Shown: positions 43,547-52,864, counted from the first letter of the stretch. The stretch is 64,000 bases of DNA from Oryzibacter oryziterrae (GCF_021864535.1 NZ_JAKJIC010000008.1:1-64000); one strand, 5' to 3'. The notes: a model not told the origin generated them from the sequence alone. Made by a program: numbers and translations.

Positions 43547-43661
43547 AGAGCATCCGCCGATCATGTTGAAACAACATGATCGAAAAGCGGCTGCTCAAGT
43601 TCTTGAATCTGGAGCGATTTCCAATCGACCTGATGATTCCATCAGGTCGGAAAGCGCTCTA
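43547..43661 (-). repeat. Dispersed palindromic repeat family 1, copy C
   Basis: The best-preserved copy, about 115 bp, opposite in orientation to copies A and B. First stem: GATCATGTTG (43559-43568) with CAACATGATC (43572-43581), loop AAA. Second stem: GACCTGATG (43627-43635) with CATCAGGTC (43640-43648). Both are perfect. GGAGCGATTTCC links them. Confidence 0.9.
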
Positions 43662-43686
43662 GACGCCGCTGATGCGGATCGCCCGA

Positions 43687-44238
43687 TCAGGCCAGCTTGG
43701 CAGCCACTTCGGCAACGCGCTTGCCATAGGCCTTGGCGGTGTCGAGGTCGCCCTGCGGGATCTCGTCAACACCGGCATCCGACGGCGACTGAACCAGAAG
43801 ACCGACCGAACCACCGAGGTTGTTGACGTCGGTGCGGGCAGCGGCCTTGCTGTTGGCCGGGGCCAGACCGAGGCTGACCCAGATGCCGCCGTGCTGCGAA
43901 GCCAGCGTCTGCAGGGTGATCAGGGCCACCTGCTTGTCGCCGTTGAGGCTGGCGGAGTTGGTGAAGCCGCCGAACACCTTGTCCTGCCACTTGCGGGTGA
44001 ACCAGGCCTTGGAGGTGGCATCGGCGAACTTCTTGAACTGCCAGCTCACGTTGCCCATGTAGGTCGGCGCGCCGAAGACGATGGCGTCAGCAGCATCGAG
44101 AGCTGCCCAGCCGGCGTCCGAGACATTGCCTTCGGCGTCGATGGCGACGAGTTCGGCAGCAGCGCCGGCAGCAACCTGCTCGGCAACAACCTTCGTGTGA
44201 CCGTAACCGGAATGATAAGCAACAACGACCTTGGCCAT
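43687..44238 (-). CDS. Flavodoxin-family protein (WrbA-like NAD(P)H:quinone reductase)
   Basis: A 183-residue FMN-binding flavodoxin-fold protein. It starts MAKVVVAYHSGYGHTKVVAEQVAAGA with the phosphate loop, has the AIVFGAPTYMGNVSWQFKKFAD loop contacting FMN and the WrbA-like GGFTNSASLNGDKQVALITLQTLASQHG. It probably reduces quinones with NAD(P)H. ATG at 44238 is used; another ATG lies two codons earlier. Confidence 0.85.
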   Translation of the reverse strand: MAKVVVAYHSGYGHTKVVAEQVAAGAAAELVAIDAEGNVSDAGWAALDAADAIVFGAPTYMGNVSWQFKKFADATSKAWFTRKWQDKVFGGFTNSASLNGDKQVALITLQTLASQHGGIWVSLGLAPANSKAAARTDVNNLGGSVGLLVQSPSDAGVDEIPQGDLDTAKAYGKRVAEVAAKLA

Positions 44239-44867
44239 TTTCATTTTCCTTGTGTGCGGCGGCGACATTCGCCCCGGAACTGCTGACGGCCCCAAGGCCC
44301 GCTTCAATGCGGCCCCCTGGAACACATCCAAATCTTCGACAGCTGGCTGATGAGGCACCGCGCAGCACCCACGGACGGCAAAATGACGCCTACATGGATA
44401 AAACCGCTGAACACATCACCTCACGACGACACTGGATCGCGTGAAATCAATGGAGAGCGCCAAGACGACACCCCAGCTGACTGCGATGAGAGCTAATCAA
44501 TATGAGGCTGTAACGCAAGACGGCGACGATCACTGGCGCGATGATCAATATGTTCACGGAAAGTGGACAATGAAGCCGCTTCTGACGACGCAGGCAAAAT
44601 CACCGAGAGTTTTGCTGAAAGGCGCGGGAATATGGAAAATTTTATCGCATTGCCCCCGTCCGGCGCAAGCGTGCCATGGCAAGTCAACGACCACGCGGCG
44701 CGATAAACATCTTGTGATGCACCGCGCTGGAGAGCCTGCCGGCCTGAGACGATTGTCCGGGCGACAACAAATCGCGCCCACTTCAAGAGCTTGCGGGCCG
44801 ATGTGTCACATCGACCGCGGACCGGAGTCTCGCGGCCAGTCCACAAGGGACGGCCGGAGAGGAGAAA
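44239..44867. other. Gene-free region between flavodoxin-like gene and RNase P RNA
   Basis: 629 bases. A frame on the plus strand covers part of it but runs into the RNase P RNA and has no homologous features, so it is not accepted. The left end holds the flavodoxin promoter. Nothing else was recognised. Confidence 0.5.
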
Positions 44868-45250
44868 TGCCAGTCGGTCTGTAAGCCGGGTTCTGTGAGC
44901 GTTGCCGCCCGACGACCATTCATCTGGGACGCCCGTTGCCGGACGCCTCGTGCAACCAACCCGGACGACTGGCCCGCAGACAGGCTGGAGCCGAAGCTCC
45001 GCGTCATCCCTATTCGGTCTTGCTCCCGGTGGGGTTTGCCGTGCCGGTTCCATTGCTGGTCCCGCGGTGGGCTCTTACCCCACCGTTTCACCCTCACCCC
45101 GGCGCGCCGGGGCAATCTCATCTCTGTGGCACTTTCCCTAGGGTCGCCCCCGCCGGGCGTTACCCGGCACCGTGTCTGCGTGGAGCCCGGACTTTCCTCC
45201 CGGACGGGCTTTCGCCACTTGTCCGCGCGGTCGTCCGACCGACTGGCGCG
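44868..45250 (-). ncRNA. rnpB: RNase P RNA (type A)
   Basis: On the minus strand the 5' segment CCAGTCGGTC pairs with the 3' segment AGACCGACTGG to close helix P1. The universally conserved GGGAGGAAAGTCCGGGCTCC (minus strand, about 45180-45199) and the 3' hallmark ACAGAACCCGGCTTA (44880-44894) are present, as are CACAGAGA and GGGTAAGAGCCCACCG. It is the catalytic RNA that matures tRNA 5' ends. The ends are approximate (within about 5 bases). A 7-bp GGCGCGC/GCGCGCC hairpin lies directly at the 5' side. Confidence 0.93.
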
Positions 45251-45295
45251 CTCCCTGTTGCACGGGGGCGCGCCAAGGTCAAGCCAAGCCCTCGG

Positions 45296-45895
45296 TCAAA
45301 GGGATGCGACATAGTCCTGAACCGACGAACAATAGTCGGCGGCATGCCGGTTCATGCGCGTGGCCTTGAGGCCCGCGTTGTAGCGCAGGATGGTGCCGCA
45401 GGTGTTGCCCCCGGCAAGCTTGTAGGCACCGGCCAGATAGGCCATGCCCCAGGTGAGATTGGTATCGACGTCATAGAGGGCAGCGGTGCTGCCGTGATAG
45501 CCGAGACCGCGCGCCGTGGCCGGCTTGATCTGCATGAGGCCGACCTCGCCCTGGCTTCCACGCGCCTTGGGATTGAACTTGCTCTCGTAGGCAACAACGG
45601 CTTCCGCAAGATCGGCGGGCACACCGGCTGCCTTGGCATGGGCGGCAATTCGGGCCTTGAGATCGCCCTGCGTCCTGGAAACGCCCTTCACCTTGTCCGA
45701 GGCCGCCTCAACGGCATCCAGCTTGGGCTTCTTGCCGAACAACATCTCGTAGATGTTGTGGGGCTTGTCGTCGTCTTGGACCGTGGCCGTCTTCGGCTCT
45801 TCGGCGAAAGCTTGCGGGGCGGCCAGTTGGGTGACGAAGGTCGTCACGAACACGGTGGCCAGGATCTTTGCAGTCACGTTATTGCTAGTCTTCAT
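45296..45895 (-). CDS. Lytic transglycosylase (SLT family)
   Basis: A 199-residue exported muramidase-like enzyme. A signal peptide ends in PQAFA-EE. After a linker the SLT domain reads AEAVVAYESKFNPKARGSQGEVGLMQIKPATARGLGY, with catalytic Glu in YESKFNP, then NLTWGMAYLAGAY and ILRYNAGLKATRMN. It cleaves the glycan strand to 1,6-anhydro products. Its start lies 144 bases from the stop of the amidase gene on the same strand. Confidence 0.9.
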   Translation of the reverse strand: MKTSNNVTAKILATVFVTTFVTQLAAPQAFAEEPKTATVQDDDKPHNIYEMLFGKKPKLDAVEAASDKVKGVSRTQGDLKARIAAHAKAAGVPADLAEAVVAYESKFNPKARGSQGEVGLMQIKPATARGLGYHGSTAALYDVDTNLTWGMAYLAGAYKLAGGNTCGTILRYNAGLKATRMNRHAADYCSSVQDYVASL

Positions 45896-46039
45896 GCGTT
45901 CACTGTCCTGTCATCCTCCCAGCGGATGAGGAACGGAACTGCCTGCCGAATGGGGCCTCAAATTGATTCGAATGCGGCGCATGGCAGCCATGCAGCCGCA
46001 AAATCCTCCCCATTCCAGCCGCATTCCTTCGGACGCAAC

Positions 46040-46768
46040 TTAACCGGCTACCGTTTGGAACGGTGGAAAGAGCGCATGAACCCGGCGCGCCGTTGCCATG
46101 GTGATCGCATCGAGATGACCGTCGACACGCGACATCCGCCAGTGGCGCTGGAAGGCGCGGATGACGGACGTAGAGTCGGTGTCCTCGTGGTGAATGCCGA
46201 AGCCGATCTCGCCGCAAAGGCGCAGAAACTCAGGCAGATCGGCCAGTTCGCCCTCTACGGCTTCCGGTGCCCAGAGGCCGATCCCGGACTTCGCGCACAC
46301 ATCCCAAGGGAAGAACTCGCCGGGATCATCCTTGCGGGTCGGCGCAATGTCCGAATGGGCCACCACCTGATGGGGCGGGATCGCATGGCGGGCGAGGATG
46401 TCGCGGCAAAGCTCCAGCACGACCGCGATCTGCCGATCGGGAAAGGGTCGGTAGCCGAACTCGTGGCCGGGATTGCAGATCTCGATGCCGATGGAGCGCG
46501 AGTTGAGATCGGTCACGCCCCGCCAGAAGGACCGACCGGCATGCCAGGCGCGCCGCGCCTCATCGACCAGCTGGAAGATGCGACCATCCTCATAGACCAC
46601 ATAATGGCTGCTGACCTGCGCCACTGGATTGCACAGCCAGTCGCGGGCGCCCTCTTCGGTGCGCATGCCCGTATAATGCAGCACCAGATGATCGATCGGG
46701 CCGCCGCCAACCCGCTCACCGTGATTGGGGGACGAAAAGCTTCGATCGACGGAAAGGGCTGAGATCAT
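46040..46768 (-). CDS. N-acetylmuramoyl-L-alanine amidase (AmpD/Amidase_2)
   Basis: A 242-residue zinc amidase without signal peptide, so probably cytoplasmic and AmpD-like, removing stem peptides from recycled anhydromuropeptides. Zn ligands are His in DHLVLHYTG, His in VVAHSDIAPTRKDDPG and Asp in the same block; the catalytic Glu lies in SIGIEICNPGHE. A C-terminal peptidoglycan-binding-like helix bundle (VIRAFQRHWRMSRVDGHLDAITMATARRVH) completes it. The start overlaps the stop of the SDR gene by four bases. Confidence 0.9.
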   Translation of the reverse strand: MISALSVDRSFSSPNHGERVGGGPIDHLVLHYTGMRTEEGARDWLCNPVAQVSSHYVVYEDGRIFQLVDEARRAWHAGRSFWRGVTDLNSRSIGIEICNPGHEFGYRPFPDRQIAVVLELCRDILARHAIPPHQVVAHSDIAPTRKDDPGEFFPWDVCAKSGIGLWAPEAVEGELADLPEFLRLCGEIGFGIHHEDTDSTSVIRAFQRHWRMSRVDGHLDAITMATARRVHALFPPFQTVAG

Positions 46769-47505
46769 TGCGGCGGCTGCAGCTTCATCCAGGTCTGGGT
46801 GGGGAAGTCATAGAGCGCGCCGGTGCGCGATTCTTCCGGCGCCACCATGGCGACGATATGCGGCGCAAGATCTTCCGGCGTCTTCAGCGTCTCCGGATCC
46901 TCGCCCGGCATGGCCTGAGCGCGCATGCGCGTGCGCAGCGGGCCGGGATTGAGAAGATTGGCCGTGACGGTGAAGTTCACCATCTCCGCCGCATAGGCCA
47001 GGACCAGCGAGTTGAGCGCCGCCTTGGTTGCCGCATAGACGCCCCAGAACGGCCGGTCCTTCCAGGATGCGGCCGAAGAGACGAACACGCAACGCGCCGC
47101 GGACGACGCGCGCAACAGCGGGTCGAGCGAACGGATCAGGCGATAGTTGGCGGTGACGTTGATGGCGAAGGCCTGATCCCACTTGTGCAGCGGGATATGA
47201 CCGACCGGAGACAGCCCGCCCAGCACGCCGGCATTGCCGACCAGCACGTCGACGCGACCGAAGCGCTGATCGAGCGCAGCGCCCAGCTGGTCGATCTTGT
47301 CCCCCTGGGTCAGGTCGAGCGGGACCAGCGTCGCCGAGCCGCCGACGGCGGTGATGGCATCATCAAGCTCTTCGAGCCCACCTTGCGTGCGCGCCACAGC
47401 GACGATGTGGTGGCCGGCCTTGGCCAAGGCCACGGCCGTGGCAAAGCCGATGCCACGGGACGCGCCGGTGACCACGGCGATGCGCTTGTCGGTAGCTTCC
47501 GTCAT
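46765..47505 (-). CDS. Short-chain dehydrogenase/reductase
   Basis: A 246-residue classical SDR: Rossmann VVTGASRGIGFATAVALA, VLVGNAGVLGG (NNAG equivalent), catalytic Ser in CVFVSSAASWKD and Tyr/Lys in WGVYAATKAAL. Tyr-x3-Lys reads YAATK. The substrate is not evident. It lies 24 bases past purF and overlaps the amidase gene, forming purF-SDR-amidase in one direction. Confidence 0.9.
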   Translation of the reverse strand: MTEATDKRIAVVTGASRGIGFATAVALAKAGHHIVAVARTQGGLEELDDAITAVGGSATLVPLDLTQGDKIDQLGAALDQRFGRVDVLVGNAGVLGGLSPVGHIPLHKWDQAFAINVTANYRLIRSLDPLLRASSAARCVFVSSAASWKDRPFWGVYAATKAALNSLVLAYAAEMVNFTVTANLLNPGPLRTRMRAQAMPGEDPETLKTPEDLAPHIVAMVAPEESRTGALYDFPTQTWMKLQPPQ

Positions 47506-47529
47506 GATCTGCCCTTCAGCTCTGAACGC

Positions 47530-48999
47530 TCAAGTGCCGTCGCCGACAGCCGACAGCTGCCGCACCGGTCCGGAGCTGTAGGCGTCGATCAACGCCGTGG
47601 GATACTGGCCCGTGAAACAAGCGTCGCAATATTGCGGGTTGTCATTGTCGCGGGCCATTTCGCCAACGGCGCGATAGAGACCATCGATGGAGAGGAAGGC
47701 GAGGCTGTCCACCTGGATATAGCGCGCCATCTCGTCGATGGTCATGCGCGAAGCCAGCAGCTTGCCCTTCTCCGGCGTATCGACGCCATAGAAGCAGGAG
47801 TCCGTGGTCGGCGGCGAGGCGATGCGCATATGCACTTCCGCCGCGCCGGCCTCGCGCATCATCTGCACGATCTTCAGCGAGGTGGTGCCGCGCACGATGC
47901 TGTCGTCGACGAGCACGATGCGCTTGCCCTCGATCACCGTGCGATTGGCATTGTGCTTGAGCTTGACGCCCATGTGACGGATGGAGTCGGTCGGCGAAAT
48001 GAAGGTACGGCCGACATAGTGATTGCGGATGATGCCGAAATCGAAGGGAATGCCCGACGCTTCCGCAAAGCCGATGGCCGCCGGCGTGCCCGAGTCCGGG
48101 ACCGGGATCACCACATCGGCTTCCGCGTGGCTCTCACGGGCGAGTTCAGCGCCAATGCGCTTGCGCACCTGGTAGACCGACGTGCCGCCATAGACCGAGT
48201 CCGGACGGGCGAAATAGACATATTCGAAGATGCAGAAGCGCGACGGCCGCTTGTCGAAGGGACGCAGGCTGTCGACACCGCGGTTGGAGATCACCACCAT
48301 CTCGCCCGGCTCGATCTCGCGCACGAAACGGGCGCCGATGATGTCGAGCGCACAGGTCTCCGACGCCAGCACCACGGCGCCGTCCAGGTCGCCCATGATC
48401 AACGGGCGAATGCCGTGCGGGTCGCGGCAGCCGATCATCTTTTCCTGGCTGAGGCAGACCAGCGAATAGGCGCCCTCGATCGACTTCAGGGCGTCAACGA
48501 TCTTGTCGACCAGCGCCGCCCGCTGCGAAGTAGCCACCAGATGCAGGATGGTCTCGGTGTCGGAGGTCGACTGGAAGATGGCGCCCCGACGCTGCAGCTC
48601 GCGCTGGATCGTCATGGCATTGGTGAGATTGCCGTTGTGCGCGAGAGCAAAGCCGCCGATGGCGAGCTCGGCATAGAGCGGCTGCACGTTGCGCAGGCCC
48701 GAACCGCCGGTCGTCGAATAGCGAGTATGGCCGATCGCCCAGTCGCCCGGCAGACGGCTGATGACATTGGGCTTGGAGAAATTGTCGCCGACGAGACCGA
48801 TGTGACGTTCGCTGTGGAACTCGCGGCCGTCAAAGCTGGTAATACCGGCCGCTTCCTGCCCGCGATGCTGCAGGGCATGCAGGCCAAGGGCCGCCAGCGC
48901 CGCCGCATTCTTGGCGCCGAAAATGCCGAAAACACCGCATTCCTCGTGGAAGCGATCGTCGTCGGGCGACGAGAACGGGTCGAGCGTGAAATCATCCAT
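47530..48999 (-). CDS. purF: Amidophosphoribosyltransferase
   Basis: A 489-residue enzyme catalysing the first committed step of purine synthesis (PRPP plus glutamine to phosphoribosylamine). After a propeptide MDDFTLDPFSSPDDDRFHEE comes the N-terminal nucleophile Cys21 (CGVFGIFG), then LGLHALQHRGQEAAGI, GHTRYSTTG and the PRPP-binding VLVDDSIVRGTTSLKIVQMMREAGA. It begins at ATG 48999; the open frame extends further without support. No Fe-S cysteine quartet was identified. Confidence 0.97.
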   Translation of the reverse strand: MDDFTLDPFSSPDDDRFHEECGVFGIFGAKNAAALAALGLHALQHRGQEAAGITSFDGREFHSERHIGLVGDNFSKPNVISRLPGDWAIGHTRYSTTGGSGLRNVQPLYAELAIGGFALAHNGNLTNAMTIQRELQRRGAIFQSTSDTETILHLVATSQRAALVDKIVDALKSIEGAYSLVCLSQEKMIGCRDPHGIRPLIMGDLDGAVVLASETCALDIIGARFVREIEPGEMVVISNRGVDSLRPFDKRPSRFCIFEYVYFARPDSVYGGTSVYQVRKRIGAELARESHAEADVVIPVPDSGTPAAIGFAEASGIPFDFGIIRNHYVGRTFISPTDSIRHMGVKLKHNANRTVIEGKRIVLVDDSIVRGTTSLKIVQMMREAGAAEVHMRIASPPTTDSCFYGVDTPEKGKLLASRMTIDEMARYIQVDSLAFLSIDGLYRAVGEMARDNDNPQYCDACFTGQYPTALIDAYSSGPVRQLSAVGDGT

Positions 49000-49287
49000 G
49001 GTCGGCTCTCTCTGTCGAAGCTCTGGCCGGGCAAACCGCGCCCGATCCCGCCATCTGATTGCGCTGCCCCTTGGGATCGCGATCCCGGACAGGCGGTTAT
49101 CCTGCTCACTCCTTGAACCGTCAGGCCATTTTGCCTGCCGCCGCCGGCTTGCGCCGGACCGGAGCGTCTCCTCACCCGCAATTAGCCGGCGGTATAGTAC
49201 AAACCGCGCGCTCTTCAAACGACAAATGCGCCGGATCAACCGACGCATCGCCGAAAGAAGTGGCTGACCCGCGCACCAACACCCAGA

Positions 49288-49968
49288 TCAAGGCGTCGGC
49301 TTCGGGGGATTTGTCGACTGCAGCAACTGGTCGAGACCCTGCTGCTCGTTGGGTTTGTAGTCACCACCGGGCGCCGGCTGGTCGGCGTCGGGCTGGTCAG
49401 CGGCAGCACCATTGTCCTGGGGAGCGGCGTTACCGGTGTTGTCTTCCATGAGCGGGTTCTGGAACTGCTCGAGAATCTTCTGCTCCGGATCCTCAGGCAG
49501 CGCCGCCATCAACTTGGCACCGATGGCGTTGATCAGCGGCCGCGACTTGGCATCCGCCACCCACTGCGGCTGCGACTTCTCGTCATGGACGAACCAGTTG
49601 AAGAACAGCATGCCCACGACGACCAGCAACAGGCCGCGCGCGGCGCCGAACAGGAAGCCCAGCGTGCGGTCGAGCGGACCGATGCGGCTGTCCAGCACGA
49701 AATCGGAGATGCGCATGGTGATGAAGCTGACAATGATCAGCGTCACGATGAACACCCCGCCGGCCGACGCCGCGATGGCAATCTGCTTATGCGAGATGTG
49801 CGGCTCCACATAGGGCAGCACGCGATCATAGAGGAAGAATGCCGCCGCAGCTGCGGCCACCCAGGCCGCAATGGACAGCACTTCGCGCACAAAGCCACGG
49901 ATCATCGCCAGAAGGGCGGAAATCAACATGACGACGATCAGAATACCGTCCAGGAGCGTAATCGGCAT
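49288..49968 (-). CDS. cvpA: CvpA-family membrane protein
   Basis: A 226-residue inner-membrane protein with four spans (ITLLDGILIVVMLISALLAMIRGF, VLSIAAWVAAAAAAFFLYD, IAIAASAGGVFIVTLIIVSFI, and GFLFGAARGLLLVVVGMLFFNWF). FVREVLSIAAWV and LDRTLGFLFGAARG are the CvpA signatures. The Pro/Gln/Asp-rich C-terminal tail is cytoplasmic or periplasmic and variable. CvpA is needed for colicin V production in E. coli and is usually encoded with purF, as here. Confidence 0.9.
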   Translation of the reverse strand: MPITLLDGILIVVMLISALLAMIRGFVREVLSIAAWVAAAAAAFFLYDRVLPYVEPHISHKQIAIAASAGGVFIVTLIIVSFITMRISDFVLDSRIGPLDRTLGFLFGAARGLLLVVVGMLFFNWFVHDEKSQPQWVADAKSRPLINAIGAKLMAALPEDPEQKILEQFQNPLMEDNTGNAAPQDNGAAADQPDADQPAPGGDYKPNEQQGLDQLLQSTNPPKPTP

Positions 49969-50134
49969 CTTGGGCCCTTTGAAGCGACAAAAGCGCGGAC
50001 GCGCGCGCCCGATTCCCTGTATGTTTGCCAGCGGACATAACCGTAACGGCGCGACCTTGCAAATTCAATCGGCTCGCAAGGCCTCCGTCGGGCCGTCCCC
50101 GACTATTGGAACATGAAGCGCGCGCAGGCGTCCG

Positions 50135-51553
50135 TCAGCCATGAGCCGCCCGCCGCTCGCGTTCCGGTACGCCACCGGCGGCAATTCGCGTGACCAGATC
50201 GACCAGTTGCGCCACTTGCGCCCGCTTGATCGCAGCCCCTGCGGACTCCCCTGCCCCGGCCTTCGGCGCGACAGCGCGAACAAATCCCAGCTTCTCCGCC
50301 TCCTTGAGACGTGACGCCGCATGCGCCACCGGCCGAACCGCCCCCGACAGCGACACTTCGCCGAAATAGACGCAATCATGGCCCAGCGGCACACCGGCCA
50401 GCGACGACACCAGCGCCGCAGCAACGGCCAGGTCGGCGGCTGGCTCCTGGATGCGCAGCCCCCCTGCGACCGCAAGGTAGACATCATGCTGGCCGAAGCG
50501 GACGCCACAATGCGCTTCCAGCACGGCCAGGATCATCGACAGGCGATTGCCGTCCCAGCCGACGACCGCCCGTCGCGGTGTGCCCAGCGAGGTGGGCGCC
50601 ACCAGGGCCTGAATTTCGACCAGCATGGGGCGCGTCCCCTCCATGCCGGCAAACACCGCGGCGCCTGCAGCCGACGCGTCACGCTCGCCCATGAACAGGG
50701 CGGACGGGTTGGGAACTTCCTTGAGGCCGAGCCCGGTCATCTCGAACACGCCGATCTCGTCAGTCGGCCCGAAGCGGTTCTTGACCGAGCGCAGCACGCG
50801 GAAATGCCGCGCGCCGTCGCCTTCAAAATAGAGCACCGCATCGACCATATGCTCGACCACGCGCGGACCGGCGATGGAGCCGTCCTTGGTCACGTGGCCG
50901 ACAAGAACCACGGTCGCCCCGCTCTCCTTGGCATAGCGGACCATGGCCTGCGCAGCCGTGCGCACCTGCGCGACCGTGCCGGGACCGGCCTCCACCAGCT
51001 CGCTCCACAGCGTCTGGATGGAATCGATCACCACAAAGTCGGGCGCGGGACCATCCTGCAGCGTGGTGAGAATGTCCTCGACCGAGGTTTCCGCCGCCAG
51101 CGACACGGGCGCGGACGCAAGCCCGAGCCGTTCAGCCCGGAGGCGCACCTGTGCCACTGCCTCTTCGCCGGAGATGTAGACGACGCGCGCGCCCTTCTGC
51201 GCCAGCGTCGCCGCCGCCTGGATCAGAAGCGTGGACTTGCCGATGCCGGGATCGCCGCCCACCAGCAGCGCCGAGCCGCGCACGAAGCCGCCACCGGTCA
51301 CCCGATCGAGCTCGGCAATGCCGGAAGCCAGGCGTGGCGCCTGCTCGATCTCGCCGGACAGCGCCACCAGAGGCACCACCCGGCCCTTGCGCATGGGGCG
51401 GCCCTTCTGGCCGAACACCGACGTCCCGATGCTGCCGCCCGCCACCTCCTCAACGAAGGAGTTCCATTCCCCGCAGGACTCGCATTTGCCAACCCAGCGC
51501 GGGCTGGTGGCGCCGCAAGTCTGACAGACGAAGGTGGTGCTACGCTTGGCCAT
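50135..51553 (-). CDS. radA: DNA repair protein RadA
   Basis: A 472-residue recombination ATPase. The N-terminal C4 zinc finger reads CQTCGATSPRWVGKCESCGEW. A RecA-like core has Walker A GGDPGIGKSTLLIQ, the KNRFG motif (LRSVKNRFGPTDEIGVFEM) specific to RadA, and a C-terminal Lon-like domain. It acts in branch migration of recombination intermediates. ATG 51553 follows GGGAGCATTC. Confidence 0.97.
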   Translation of the reverse strand: MAKRSTTFVCQTCGATSPRWVGKCESCGEWNSFVEEVAGGSIGTSVFGQKGRPMRKGRVVPLVALSGEIEQAPRLASGIAELDRVTGGGFVRGSALLVGGDPGIGKSTLLIQAAATLAQKGARVVYISGEEAVAQVRLRAERLGLASAPVSLAAETSVEDILTTLQDGPAPDFVVIDSIQTLWSELVEAGPGTVAQVRTAAQAMVRYAKESGATVVLVGHVTKDGSIAGPRVVEHMVDAVLYFEGDGARHFRVLRSVKNRFGPTDEIGVFEMTGLGLKEVPNPSALFMGERDASAAGAAVFAGMEGTRPMLVEIQALVAPTSLGTPRRAVVGWDGNRLSMILAVLEAHCGVRFGQHDVYLAVAGGLRIQEPAADLAVAAALVSSLAGVPLGHDCVYFGEVSLSGAVRPVAHAASRLKEAEKLGFVRAVAPKAGAGESAGAAIKRAQVAQLVDLVTRIAAGGVPERERRAAHG

Positions 51554-51682
51554 GAATGCTCCCGACGGAATCGCTTCGGGCCACACTGCCCCAATGTTCC
51601 TGTTTTGTCCACAACATTCCCTTGGACCGCGCCATTCGCCTGACGGAGGCAATGAGGTTGGGAAAACGCCGCCTCAGACCAA

Positions 51683-51800
51683 TTCGCCAGAATGCTGACG
51701 CATTGGCTCATTGAGAACAATTCGAATTTCTCATTTGCGTCAAAGGCATGAGAAATTCGAATACGGAATACCAAGAGTCATTTTCAATGCCACTTGGTAT
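51683..51800 (-). repeat. Dispersed palindromic repeat family 2, copy 1
   Basis: About 118 bp, repeated at 62733-62852. A 15-bp perfect stem has arms at 51720-51734 (ATTCGAATTTCTCAT) and 51748-51762. A second stem ATACCAAG (51768-51775) / CTTGGTAT (51793-51800) follows. The end of the repeat coincides with the stop codon of the gene at 51800-52432. Confidence 0.88.
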
Positions 51801-52432
51801 CAGACCAGCAGGTTCAAACTGCCCGGCGCCTGGCTGGAGTCGGAAGCGGTCGATGACGTGTCCGTGCCCGTCGAGCTGGATGTGCTCCCGGATGTGGCAT
51901 CGGTGGAGGACGTCCCGTCGGATGCTGTGCCCGAGGTGCCGTCGGTCACCGTCGTGGTGCCGTCTCCGGCCGTATCCGGCGCCGCAACAGCGCTGGCGCC
52001 ACTGGCTTTCGAAGAAGTGGGGGCGGCAAGCGAACTCAGGATCGACTGTGTGCGGCGGGTATCGAACATCGGCTCGCTGATGTCGCCAAGCGAAGCCTGG
52101 CTTTCCGCCAGCTTCTTCTGGCCTTCAGCGATCTTCTTCTGCATTTCCGACTTGTACCAATCGACCAGATTGGTGGACTCCAGCATGGCCTGGAGCGTAG
52201 CGCCTTTGAACTTGTCGTAGTTGCGCTTCACATAGTCGGCCATCGCCTCGTCGGTGCTGGTGGCATTGAGGAAAGCCGCGCCCCAATCGGTGCCGGTCTG
52301 GGCCGGGCCGAAGAAGATGTCGTTGGCGCTCGCGGATGCGGAACTGGCGCTCGTGCCACGCGACTTCACCGCCTCCATCGACCATTTCGATGCGGTGCCA
52401 TATGTCGCGATGGAATGGACCCTGTAGGCCAT
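51800..52432 (-). CDS. Hypothetical protein with Ser/Thr-rich C-terminal tail
   Basis: A 210-residue protein of unknown family. The N-terminal ~120 residues contain DWGAAFLNATSTDEAMADYVKRNYDKFKGATLQAMLESTNLVDWYKSEMQKKIAEGQKKL, probably helical. The last ~75 residues are almost only Ser, Thr, Asp, Gly and Ala. No signal peptide is visible. The ATG at 52432 is set by AAGGGG ten bases upstream. Its stop codon sits at the end of a family 2 repeat, so the tail may have been trimmed or extended by the repeat. Confidence 0.65.
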   Translation of the reverse strand: MAYRVHSIATYGTASKWSMEAVKSRGTSASSASASANDIFFGPAQTGTDWGAAFLNATSTDEAMADYVKRNYDKFKGATLQAMLESTNLVDWYKSEMQKKIAEGQKKLAESQASLGDISEPMFDTRRTQSILSSLAAPTSSKASGASAVAAPDTAGDGTTTVTDGTSGTASDGTSSTDATSGSTSSSTGTDTSSTASDSSQAPGSLNLLV

Positions 52433-52864
52433 GGCCAGCATACCCCTTCTGGCCGAAAACCATGGACCAACATGGTTAATGCTCTGTAAATTTCAGGTGA
52501 GCCCAGCCGCCCTGCCCGCGTGCCTCCCCGCGGATTTGCAGGATTTTCCCGCAATCGTCATTAACGAAGGGCGCCAGCTTGCCCCACTATTGGACAGGCG
52601 AAAACTGCCAGGGCCACGGGCCGGGATGGCCGGTCTCAACAAAGAATTACCCAGGCTGGCAATCCTGACCAGGGTCCGCTGTCCGGCAAACGGCCACGCG
52701 GCATCCTTCTGGTCAAATCTGCGCATTCGCGGCACGTGGCGCGGATATCCCGTGAAAAATGAAGCTAACAAAGCCCTTAAGCCACAGTTTCGACGTCATT
52801 AGCCGAAAAACAACCGTCTCCTGCTAAGTTGAGTTCGTCAGCAGGGATAAGGGACCACAATAAA
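52433..52864. promoter_or_regulatory. Divergent intergenic region
   Basis: 432 bases between the hypothetical gene (minus) and a small gene (plus). Promoters for both are expected. No other gene was supported; a short frame in the middle lacks features. Confidence 0.35.

Larger units (their letters stand above)
43303..43686. other. Intergenic region with hairpin elements and repeat copy C
   Basis: 384 bases between convergent genes. It holds an element at 43391-43440, a terminator at 43501-43530 and the family 1 repeat at 43547-43661, each listed separately. No gene is supported. Confidence 0.6.

Noticed and set aside
10902-43661. CRISPR array
   Set aside because: The repeats are four dispersed elements in both orientations without regular spacers; no cas gene was seen.
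44441-45250. Plus-strand frames across RNase P RNA (147 and part of 608 codons)
   Set aside because: They cross the strongly structured rnpB gene and show no protein features.
46768-49116. A 782-codon plus-strand frame opposite SDR and purF
   Set aside because: Antisense of two well-recognised enzymes; composition is low-complexity and no motif is present.
51298-51774. Frame starting MVFRIRISHAFDANEKFE
   Set aside because: Its first ~30 codons come from repeat family 2 and the rest is the shadow of radA; the similar frame at 62590-62826 arises from the other copy.
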